Shown: positions 6,101 to 8,848, counted from the first letter of the stretch. The stretch: DNA of 9,407 nt from Candidatus Desantisbacteria bacterium CG1_02_49_89 (GCA_001871075.1 MNUP01000031.1:1-9407); one strand, 5' to 3'. Notes: generated by a model from the letters alone, not told the origin. A program made the numbers and translations.

Positions 6101-7384
6101 GGGATCCCCGCGGCTTCGCTTGTCAAGGACCAGTGGGTCCACATAGCAGGCGTGTATAACGGGACCCAGGCAAAGATCTATATGAACGGGACCCTGCGGG
6201 ACACGCACGCGCTTACCGGCGCGATCTCAGGCGCGCAGAACGCGGCAATAGGAAGGAACGGGCTGGATACAACCGCTTATTTCGACGGGATGGTCGACGA
6301 GGTCAGGATATACAACAGGGCGTTCAGCCCTGAGGAGGTCAGGGCGGAGTATGAATCGCGCGCGAACATCTATTTCACGGCGAGCATGCTGAATATCACC
6401 ACTCCCCAGTTCAGGATAAGGGCAGGGGACACTTCGCCGCTTATGATAGTAGCGGCTCAGGATGCGAGCATGAACACCGACGTTTCATTCAATAATACAA
6501 TAAACCTATCCACAAGCTCTAATTCAGGTTCATTTTCAGTATCAGATGTTCTCTGGCAGAATACCAGTTCAATAACGTTCTCAAGCGGCGTCGGTTCTTT
6601 CTATTATAGGGATTTCGCCGTCGGTTATCCTGTGCTGACTGCTGACCACTGGCCACTGACCACTGATACACAAACCGAAACAGTTTCCATCCGCGCTCTC
6701 AAGTTCGCGAACACCGTGCCGTTCACGATAACAAGCATATCAACTGCCCCTGTGTTCTTAAAGGCAGAAGACGGTTCTGGGAATACAGCGGTTCTCTTTA
6801 ACGATACGGTTCAACTGCTGACCACTTCAGCAAAAGGTTCGTTCTCCGTGTCAGGCACGATCTGGGCTAACACAAGCGTTATCTATCTTGCCTCAGGCTC
6901 AAAGACCGTATACTACAGGGACAAGACAGGGGGCAACCCTGTCATAACCGTTACCAGGACAGACTCCTGGACATGGACAGACACTCAACAGGAGACGGTT
7001 ACAAAACCAACGGTTCTTACTTCCAAGGTACAGATGAACCTGCGTTCAGGTGAAACAGGCGTAATGCCGATGATATTCTGGCAATCAGACACTGTTGAAT
7101 ACACTGTTTACATTAGAAACATTGGAACTGAAACTGCCATTAACAACATTGTCGTAGATACAAGGTCCTTTGATACTAATTCCAACAACGCGGTGGATTA
7201 CATATCCATGGATACGAACACGGTCGCAAACACGTGGGCTTATACAATAGATCCCGCGTTTACCGTTTGGATTGCAGGTGAACCTGCAACAGGCGCAAGT
7301 AACGTGAAAGGCCTTAGATGGAGAATCGCGGTCCTTGGGATAAATGAGAGCAAGGCGATTAGATTCCGCATCCGCGTTAAGTAG
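2..7384 (+). CDS. Giant mosaic surface/secreted protein (Ig-like, LamG, GDPD, DTQTE repeats), 5'-partial
   Basis: The frame is open from base 2 to TAG 7382-7384, giving 2,460 residues with the start upstream. Residues here are counted from the GTG at 23. Visible order: propeller blade (to about 30), Ig-like (38-128), LamG (137-335), GDPD (356-580), unassigned beta domain (590-757), Ig-like (762-846), CBM4/9-like (848-993), DTQTE repeat (995-1100), Ig-like (1106-1194), jelly-roll (1196-1392), Ig-like (1402-1490), LamG (1498-1703), DTQTE repeat (1706-1812), Ig-like (1819-1909), LamG (1915-2113), two DTQTE repeats (2116-2326), DUF11-like end (2330-2453). Such domains are typical of extracellular adhesion or polymer-binding proteins. 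Paired cysteines in the Ig-like domains at 1402-1490 and 1819-1909 (C1422/C1485, C1839/C1901) fit export. No LPXTG, PEP-CTERM or C-terminal membrane helix is visible. The GDPD domain suggests hydrolysis of glycerophosphodiesters outside the cytoplasm; this role is inferred. No shift in frame is seen. Confidence 0.95.
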   Translation: MWTFNIGVPVASSPAVTGNALYVGAYDGNVYAFASPVVTPPPVSDTASFMYISSASVQGDGSSPCTVTITLLESDGTPVPERSVTISSSRGPAYDIITQPGSTTDYNGQSTAVIRSVYTGTTTITAHAGPVEVTGAVNRDGSAGIWRFDENSGVAAGDDSGNNNTGTIANGIWIPGKRGPCLDFNGTSGKVSLALQPEMSGGFTFMAWCRCDNQTWYQDLFNNNRFFIRKDGPAEGNDFTAFVKLTDGSPEPRASSGVVADTGAWHHVAASWDGVSLKIYADGDFKQSQARPGSLYETPVTAQIGAGEQASLDSNWWDGAIDDVRLYSRALSADEIKAACENRATISFTAYAQGGAYIRQPPLVIAHRGFSSQAPENTLIAFEKAIEVGADYVELDVYTTSDNALVIMHDPTVDRTTDGTGTVASKTLAELKALDAGSWFSARFTGERVPTLEESLLVTKGRIRMVIEIKAADVAAVCALVDSLGMRDEVIISAFSMAQVTQAHNLGFRTVGLIGDIKTWQSVKTALGDVVGCDQSYLNDDSFSYVAAAESAGLEVWPWTCDNEMAMMRLTDLGVGGIYTDYPDWAMNIRNDIKRTGWWARWQVEDKARDGGAGNPTESNRNIIKPSAIRSSGTRIRIKFRSRTTLPSAMIFSSVYIAQADTDTRNIVDSTKAPITFRGSESITLPQNSYEYSDWFDFDLNASNTYSLTYRMDPGYARAWNGAAGTVNAYWAVGDSTAINDWAGLSGVNASVSLYNMELIEVQGPREGTSYFLNSPSAVPADGSSSSSVSFFVKDSVGSALGGKALTFSTPRSAKDILIQPGTTDANGQATGTIKSFYAGQGDVTGYCGPERVMQNLLINPSFEQGSSGWSLGVNHAIDTAARTGYGTIRFTGTAAPGQASFQTAGVSANTAYRISAWIKSSLSAGSATIDWLEYTSGDTLLEDGINVGPYSMNSGVWSFCSWKFTSESTTAKVTVRFVTDGNPTGTAWFDDARLERVPAVDFRATRLKFITPSFYAVRNSNSPQIVVAAVGELGDDTDPAFSETVSVLSSSSGGKFSVSGTPWKDTSVLKFVSGSAVFYYKDANTGSPVITVTRYTLHVDTQTEFIYDASMSDTRSYLSSQDFLALPDGADSITIFAFIMDTYANPISGKTVTLSAARGNSTTISANPQVTDADGRATFTLSSANAGVDTISAFCNGETFSTLFFDDFEFPSFSQEAWVVYDGDWSCTGGYYKGLDSGDDNYIAYGSAAGSVNWRNYTVELAFRSVSFGSDWRDSARVSFRYKDAGNAYTADFMKNNHVRLHKKSQGISTGDSDCAVDYDAAAIDYAAGGWHTVKITCLGNYVQAWLDGVKIFDWQDNDYNGVRWVEKGRLMLSARKASGASGNTEIHFDNIRVYPCLVEFSQPSPSAISSYITFSPYDVITGGNSECVVVVTINDADGVPLSGKTITFVTARGSSDTVTPSGSQVTGADGSCTYTIKSDLAGLDTITAFCSGTISRGINKYGARGIWHLDGSTADASGCGNNGVNTGAVWTEGRYGSGLQFDGVNDYVRVTDTDTLDVTDAITIEAWIYPTGLPNSYNSIAAKYWSASNQRSYEFTISAATQKLQVWLSTNGTGGAAYDGNGVIPLNAWSHAAFTWNRADGSIKMYLNGNTDAIRSGPVSALFPSTADFIIGDKHDLANHFKGIIDELRIYSRVLADDEIRSSYNAKANFLFVSFEPSLAFVSSPVTTTANNPSPYITVEARIGSGVKDTTFNDSVILSSSSSGGRFSTSRTAWADTTVIFFSAGSGSFYYKDPAAGNPVITAYRVLFIADTQTETILEQGVNETASYITFTPYRILADGTSVCSAVVTISDTFGFPMSGRTVTLITARGAQDTVAGNPGTTDTSGQSVFSISSIYLGQDTITAVCGANTVTRGVQKYSAVAIWHLDTDTNDVSGNGYNGILRGALWTSDGFGSAAEFDGVNDYITIPAMNVTMTGVTIEAWVKLHKLPAEMPENIGGIYDSLDDKYILYEDKGNNELRFKVTTGVSAERPGIPAASLVKDQWVHIAGVYNGTQAKIYMNGTLRDTHALTGAISGAQNAAIGRNGLDTTAYFDGMVDEVRIYNRAFSPEEVRAEYESRANIYFTASMLNITTPQFRIRAGDTSPLMIVAAQDASMNTDVSFNNTINLSTSSNSGSFSVSDVLWQNTSSITFSSGVGSFYYRDFAVGYPVLTADHWPLTTDTQTETVSIRALKFANTVPFTITSISTAPVFLKAEDGSGNTAVLFNDTVQLLTTSAKGSFSVSGTIWANTSVIYLASGSKTVYYRDKTGGNPVITVTRTDSWTWTDTQQETVTKPTVLTSKVQMNLRSGETGVMPMIFWQSDTVEYTVYIRNIGTETAINNIVVDTRSFDTNSNNAVDYISMDTNTVANTWAYTIDPAFTVWIAGEPATGASNVKGLRWRIAVLGINESKAIRFRIRVK
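134..406 (+). other. Ig-like (Big_1/invasin-type) domain 1
   Basis: Residues 38-128. The pattern is repeated in all five copies: a polar opening strand, G.S.C.V.[IV]T[IL], a D.DG.P[VL]....VT[IL]...RG turn, T.D..GQ......S...G.TTITA. This copy has the first cysteine (C58) but lacks the second one found in copies 4 and 5. It joins LamG 1 through a T.AVNRDGSAGIWRFD junction similar to those before LamG 2 and 3. Confidence 0.7.
431..1027 (+). other. LamG/concanavalin-like domain 1
   Basis: Residues 137-335. The landmarks are GIWRFDE at the start, DDSGNNNTGT, LDFNG, FTFMAWCR, W.H.VAASWDG..LKIYADG and GAIDDVRLYSRALSADEI at the end. This is the usual LamG_3-type jelly-roll signature, associated with carbohydrate or ligand binding. 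It is followed at once by the GDPD domain, where the other LamG copies are followed by a DTQTE repeat. Confidence 0.88.
1088..1762 (+). other. Glycerophosphodiester phosphodiesterase (GDPD) domain embedded in the mosaic protein
   Basis: Residues 356-580. The family signature is complete: AHRG (H360, R361), APENT (E369), GADYVELDV (E387, D389), MHDPTVDRTT (H402, D403), VIEIK (E461, K463), WPWTCDN and GIYTDYPDW. These are the metal-binding and acid/base residues of GDPD TIM barrels, which hydrolyse glycerophosphodiesters to glycerol-3-phosphate and an alcohol. The length of about 225 residues is normal for the family, so the domain is probably active. Its position between beta-sandwich adhesion modules suggests extracellular action on lipid head groups or polyol-phosphate polymers. 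The substrate cannot be read from the sequence. Confidence 0.92.
1790..2293 (+). other. Unassigned beta-rich domain after GDPD
   Basis: Residues 590-757. Alternating hydrophobic strands are visible, such as TRIRIKFRSR, MIFSSVYIAQ, YSLTYRMD, VNAYWAV and ASVSLYNMELIEV. The composition is rich in Trp, Tyr and Asn. It looks like a beta-sandwich of the carbohydrate-binding sort, but I do not recognise a named family. It appears only once and only behind the GDPD domain, so the two may work as a unit. Confidence 0.5.
2306..2560 (+). other. Ig-like domain 2
   Basis: Residues 762-846, following the same pattern as the other Ig-like copies: P[AS]DG.S.S.V.F.V.D..G..L.GK.LTF...R, T.D.NGQA.GTI.S..AG...VTGYCG. 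It has the late cysteine (C841) but not the early one. It runs directly into the CBM4/9-like module. Confidence 0.7.
2564..3001 (+). other. CBM4/9-like carbohydrate-binding module
   Basis: Residues 848-993. The opening NLLINPSFEQGSSGW is the hallmark of CBM_4_9-type modules. A.TGYG.IRF, YRISAWIKS and a closing AWFDDARLERV strand follow. The length of about 145 residues fits. Sugar-chain binding is expected for the family, but the ligand is unknown here. Confidence 0.75.
3005..3322 (+). repeat. DTQTE repeat, copy 1
   Basis: Residues 995-1100 of the giant protein. Shared landmarks are SP.I.VAA, a D...F..TV.L/VLSSSS.GG.FS.S....W.DTS stretch, F.SGS..FYYKD...G.PVIT, a short linker, then DTQTE. 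The linker here is TRYTLHV, encoded by three tandem heptamers. I do not recognise a named family. Confidence 0.85.
3277..3301 (+). repeat. Heptanucleotide tandem array (CGTTACA)3 inside the coding sequence
   Basis: Three perfect CGTTACA copies occupy 3277-3297, followed by a partial CGTT. Read in codon phase, ACACGTT is repeated three times (3281-3301) between GTT and GAT. Twenty-one bases equal seven codons, so the frame is kept and the peptide is TRYTLHV. Confidence 0.95.
3338..3604 (+). other. Ig-like domain 3
   Basis: Residues 1106-1194, showing the Ig-like copy pattern: L.DGADSITIFAF..D.Y.NPISGKTVTLSAARG, VTDADGRATFTLSS, G.DTISAFCNG. Only the late cysteine (C1189) is present. The following module starts immediately with LFFDDFE. 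Confidence 0.7.
3608..4198 (+). other. Concanavalin-type jelly-roll module (LamG/3-keto-disaccharide-hydrolase-like)
   Basis: Residues 1196-1392. Landmarks are FFDDFE near the start, YTVELAFRS, ARVSFRYKD...YTADF, GGWHTVKITCLGNYVQAWLDGVKIFDW and IHFDNIRVYP at the end. These strands resemble the laminarinase-like fold seen in DUF1080 and LamG relatives. I see no clear catalytic pair, so a binding role is more likely. It is distinct from the three IWH/RFD-type LamG copies and is not followed by a DTQTE repeat. Confidence 0.65.
4226..4492 (+). other. Ig-like domain 4
   Basis: Residues 1402-1490. Pattern: SYITFSPY....GG.SECVVVVTI.DADGVPLSGKTITFVTARG, then VTGADGSCTYTIKS, LDTITAFCSG. C1422 and C1485 sit at matching positions to C1839 and C1901 of domain 5 and could form a disulfide. 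The GTISRGINKYGARGIWHLD junction is very close to that behind domain 5. Confidence 0.75.
4514..5131 (+). other. LamG/concanavalin-like domain 2
   Basis: Residues 1498-1703. The LamG_3 signature is clear: GIWHLDGS..D.SG.GNNG, GLQFDGVNDYVRV, ITIEAWIYPT, W.H.AFTWN..DGSIKMYLNG, FIIGDK and GIIDELRIYSRVLADDEI. It is followed directly by DTQTE repeat 2. Confidence 0.92.
5138..5458 (+). repeat. DTQTE repeat, copy 2
   Basis: Residues 1706-1812 of the giant protein, with SPYITVEA, LSSSSSGGRFS, W.DTT, GSGSFYYKD, GNPVIT, linker YRVLFIA and DTQTE. The serine run has five residues against four in copy 1, with the flanking bases nearly the same. That suggests slippage by one TCN codon. Confidence 0.85.
5414..5441 (+). 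repeat. Heptanucleotide array (consensus GCGTATC) inside the coding sequence
   Basis: Four 7-base units start at 5414, 5421, 5428 and 5435: two near-perfect and two decayed copies of GCGTATC. In codon phase the linker is TATCGCG, a degenerate copy, then TATCGCG (5417-5437). It sits between GCG and GAT, exactly 21 bases, encoding YRVLFIA. Confidence 0.8.
5477..5749 (+). other. Ig-like domain 5
   Basis: Residues 1819-1909: ASYITFTPY.ILADGTSVCSAVVTISD.FG.PMSGRTVTLITARG, TTDTSGQSVFSISS, GQDTITAVCG. The cysteines C1839 and C1901 match those of domain 4. It is the closest copy to domain 4 by eye, which points to a duplication of the Ig-LamG pair. Confidence 0.75.
5765..6361 (+). other. LamG/concanavalin-like domain 3
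   Basis: Residues 1915-2113: AIWHLDTDTNDVSGNGYNG, AEFDGVNDYITI, VTIEAWVKL, W.HIAGVYNGTQAKIYMNG, AAIGRNG and GMVDEVRIYNRAFSPEEV. It is a standard LamG_3-type module, followed by two DTQTE repeats. Confidence 0.92.
6368..6685 (+). repeat. DTQTE repeat, copy 3
   Basis: Residues 2116-2221: F.I.AGDTSPLMIVAAQD, D.SFNNTINLSTSSNSGSFSVS, W.NTS, GSFYYRD, GYPVLT, linker DHWPLTT and DTQTE. The linker is again encoded by heptamers, of a third sequence. Confidence 0.85.
6635..6669 (+). repeat. Heptanucleotide array (consensus CTGACCA) inside the coding sequence
   Basis: Seven-base units start at 6635, 6642, 6649, 6656 and 6663. The middle three differ from each other at a single base. In codon phase GACCACT is repeated three times (6644-6664, the middle copy GGCCACT) between GCT and GAT, encoding DHWPLTT. 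Confidence 0.92.
6686..7000 (+). repeat. DTQTE repeat, copy 4 (divergent)
   Basis: Residues 2222-2326: F.I...STAPVFLKAED, FNDTVQLLTTSAKGSFSVS, W.NTSVI, KTVYYRD, GNPVIT, a nine-residue linker, then DTQQE. Here the linker DNA is not heptameric. It holds a perfect inverted repeat, CCAGGA 6954-6959 with TCCTGG 6965-6970, and then a doubled TGGACA. Confidence 0.8.
7010..7384 (+). other. DUF11-like C-terminal domain of the giant protein
   Basis: Residues 2330-2453: QSDTVEYTVYIRNIGTETAINNIVVDT and a final GLRWRIAVLGINESKAIRFRIRV strand. V.Y.[IV]...N.G...A.N..V.D is the usual pattern of DUF11/conserved-repeat beta-sandwiches. The protein ends three bases into the first hairpin unit, with no recognisable sorting signal. 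Confidence 0.65.
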
Positions 7385-7700
7385 GGCAAGCCTTTTCGAA
7401 GACCCCCGCCAAACTGACTGGCGGGCAAGCTGCCAATTTTGTTGGGAGGGAGGCTTGCGTCGTTTTGTAGCGGTGCGACGTTTCGTCGCACCCGAATATT
7501 TCGCCCGCCCCTTTGGGGCGAGGTCTCGCCCCGACCGTAGCCCGCCACGGTTATTGGCGGGCGCAGGTCCCTGTGTTAAGTCCCGGTTTTATCGGAACTA
7601 CAGGGATCGGGGCGGATAGGGGCTCAATTCATTGAACCCGGATATTTCGTAGGGCAAACCTTTAGGCTTGCGTGTTTTGGGAGTAGGGGCTTTAGCCCCG
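7382..7700. repeat. Chain of about eight different hairpin units, many introduced by TAG
   Basis: Stems read directly: GCAAGCCT 7386-7393 with AGGCTTGC 7451-7458 (enclosing CCCGCCA 7405-7411 with TGGCGGG 7419-7425); GGTGCGACG 7472-7480 with CGTCGCACC 7484-7492; GCCCC 7507-7511 with GGGGC 7515-7519, or GGGGCGAG 7515-7522 with CTCGCCCC 7525-7532; CCCGCCA 7541-7547 with TGGCGGG 7555-7561; TCCCTGT 7568-7574 with ACAGGGA 7600-7606 (inner AGTCCCG with CGGAACT, one mismatch); TCAAT 7624-7628 with ATTGA 7631-7635, flanked by GGG and CCC; GCAAACCT 7654-7661 with AGGCTTGC 7664-7671 (one mismatch); GGGGCT 7686-7691 with AGCCCC 7694-7699. TAG precedes or touches the stem at 7382, 7468, 7538, 7617, 7650 and 7684. 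No supported gene lies here. Confidence 0.85.
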
Positions 7701-7716
7701 TGATCTTATGAATGGT

Positions 7717-7736
7717 TCAGGGAGACCCTTGATTTT
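7717..7736 (+). terminator. Weak possible terminator hairpin
   Basis: AGGG 7719-7722 can pair with CCCT 7726-7729 across the loop AGA. Flanking TC and GA can add pairs across a bulge, and TTTT follows. It is short and could end the giant gene's transcript before the stronger terminator at 7808. Support is thin. Confidence 0.25.
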
Positions 7737-7807
7737 CCTTGTGTTAAACAACAAATATTAACTTTTCGCTATTTTATACTTGACAAAGCATTCATAAACC
7801 ACTCCTT

Positions 7808-7842
7808 ATCCACCTTCAAAACGGTGGATTTTTTCTTTTTTT
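7808..7842 (+). terminator. Rho-independent terminator upstream of the nucleotidyltransferase
   Basis: ATCCACC (7808-7814) pairs perfectly with GGTGGAT (7823-7829) around an eight-base loop. A T-tract of six T, one C and seven T runs to 7842. It would stop read-through from the giant gene and its hairpin-rich tail. Its last two T bases are also the first two of the next promoter's -35 box. Confidence 0.85.
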
Positions 7843-7868
7843 GACAAATCATAGAAAATGGTTATAAT
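7841..7868 (+). promoter_or_regulatory. Sigma-70-type promoter for the nucleotidyltransferase gene
   Basis: A perfect -35 TTGACA (7841-7846) and a perfect -10 TATAAT (7863-7868) are separated by 16 bases. Transcription should start near 7875, leaving a leader of about 30 bases. No operator-like palindrome is seen between the promoter and the gene, which suggests constitutive expression. Confidence 0.88.
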
Positions 7869-7903
7869 ATATAAGCCGTATTCTTTAATGTAAGGGAGAA
7901 ATC

Positions 7904-8716
7904 ATGCATCCGGCTATGGCTGATTCTTTGAAACGCCTGCTGAAGCGATTATCCGAAGATAAAAGGTGCCTGGGTATTTTTCTCAGTGGTTCTTACGCGA
8001 AGCAGACCGAGGACGAATATTCTGACCTGGACCTGGTCGTTGTAGCGGAAAGATCGGGTTACACGGAATTCAGGGACAGCCTGCGCAGGGTCTGCGAAGA
8101 AATTATGGGCTCGATACCCGCGTGGCTGCCTGAGGGCGAGACCCCTGAAGCCGTGAACTACGCCTTCCTTTTTGAGGCAGAAGACGGTATATTTCTCTAC
8201 GATGTTTATGTTATCAAGGATAAAGATCTTCCGAATTGCCACCCGTATGACGCGAAACACATATTGTTCGACCGGACAGGGGTTTTGGCAGGTTCTGTGA
8301 AAGAGCGCAGGCCCGCCGGCTTCAACGCGGACGATCTTTTAAGGATGGTAACCTGCTACTGGGTTTACATGTACCTGAACGGCAAGTACCTGAAACGCTC
8401 TGATGTTTACAAGCTGCTTTACATCCAGCAGACACTTTTCCAGGACCATATCGCGGTCCTGCATGCTTTCTGCCCTGACAAGGACTGGACTTGGTGGGCG
8501 GTAAACGTCAAGTACCTGACGAAAACTAAAAGAGAAGAAATGCTCATCTATTTTAAGAACACCACTCCTAAGGACATAGCCTCGGTTCTCAAGAAAGAAA
8601 TGGACATATTTTCCCAAGACGCGAAAAAGGCCTGCCTGAAATACGGCCTGGAATATCCCGCAGACGCCGAGAAGGCGGTGCGAAAGCATCTTGTAGAATT
8701 TTTCAGTAACAAGTAA
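7904..8716 (+). CDS. Nucleotidyltransferase-fold protein (pol-beta superfamily, aminoglycoside-adenylyltransferase-like), 270 aa
   Basis: The N-terminal half carries the nucleotidyltransferase signature: FLSGSYAK (G29, S30), DEYSDLDLVVV (D41, D43), and a later strand FLYDVYVI whose D100 fits the third metal-binding carboxylate. All catalytic positions look intact. Residues 140-270 are predicted by eye to be mostly helical with many aromatic and charged residues. This is like the C-terminal helical domain of stand-alone transferases such as the streptomycin/aminoglycoside adenylyltransferase group. It probably moves a nucleotide from an NTP to a small molecule or protein; the acceptor is not known. 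ATG 7904 is chosen because AAGGGAG (7892-7898) lies five bases upstream; ATG 7916 has no such site. The gene is a single unit between its own promoter and repeats. Its last codons (SNK, TAA) lie in a heptamer array. Confidence 0.9.
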   Translation: MHPAMADSLKRLLKRLSEDKRCLGIFLSGSYAKQTEDEYSDLDLVVVAERSGYTEFRDSLRRVCEEIMGSIPAWLPEGETPEAVNYAFLFEAEDGIFLYDVYVIKDKDLPNCHPYDAKHILFDRTGVLAGSVKERRPAGFNADDLLRMVTCYWVYMYLNGKYLKRSDVYKLLYIQQTLFQDHIAVLHAFCPDKDWTWWAVNVKYLTKTKREEMLIYFKNTTPKDIASVLKKEMDIFSQDAKKACLKYGLEYPADAEKAVRKHLVEFFSNK

Positions 8717-8739
8717 CAAACGCCAAGTAACAAGTTTAA
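8705..8739 (+). repeat. Heptanucleotide array (AGTAACA) spanning the 3' end and stop codon of the nucleotidyltransferase gene
   Basis: Units of seven bases start at 8705, 8712, 8719, 8726 and 8733. The first, second and fourth are exactly AGTAACA; the third and fifth are degenerate. The gene's stop TAA (8714-8716) lies in unit two. The heptamer resembles the reverse complement of the array at 3277 (TGTAACG). Confidence 0.92.
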
Positions 8740-8757
8740 TACATGTTTGCAGACTCA

Positions 8758-8778
8758 GTTTACATAGTTTACAAAGTT
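8758..8778 (+). repeat. Nine-base direct repeat (GTTTACAWA)
   Basis: GTTTACATA (8758-8766) is followed directly by GTTTACAAA (8767-8775) and by GTT. It follows the heptamer array after an 18-base gap and may be a decayed or related tandem element. No good -10 box is spaced correctly from the TTTACA motifs. Confidence 0.6.
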
Positions 8779-8796
8779 ATTTATTTCGTGCTTTCC

Positions 8797-8848
8797 TCGC
8801 CCATCCTTTCAGGTGGGCGAAGTCTCGCCCGCTGAAAGACGGGCGGAG
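8797..8848. repeat. Three-arm hairpin element, second copy of the unit at 7507-7532
   Basis: TCGCCCA (8797-8803) pairs with TGGGCGA (8814-8820), and CGCCCG (8826-8831) pairs with CGGGCG (8840-8845). Alternatively GGGCGA (8815-8820) pairs with TCGCCC (8825-8830), excluding both others. The core GGGCGA[AG]GTCTCGCCC is shared with 7516-7531. It lies in the leader of the next gene. Confidence 0.75.

Noticed and set aside
6653-6659. Short match to the GCCACTG core of cobalamin riboswitch B12 boxes
   Set aside because: It is part of the CTGACCA heptamer array inside coding sequence, with no surrounding riboswitch structure. The URO-D-family leader has no such box.
7240-7548. Antisense reading frame across the end of the giant gene and the hairpins
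   Set aside because: Its content comes from repeat DNA and the reverse of coding sequence, with no start signals.
7344-7619. 91-residue forward reading frame overlapping the hairpin chain
   Set aside because: It starts inside the giant gene in another frame and is made largely of palindromic repeats. No ribosome site or protein family is seen.
7382-7700. CRISPR array
   Set aside because: The hairpin units differ in sequence and spacing. There are no identical direct repeats with unique spacers and no cas gene.
7780-7809. A second TTGACA (7780-7785) as a promoter
   Set aside because: No acceptable -10 box lies at 16-18 bases, and any transcript would run straight into the terminator at 7808.
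8321-8716. HEPN-type toxin domain in the C-terminal half of the nucleotidyltransferase
   Set aside because: The helical region lacks a clear R-x4-6-H motif, so a fused MNT-HEPN toxin system is not supported.
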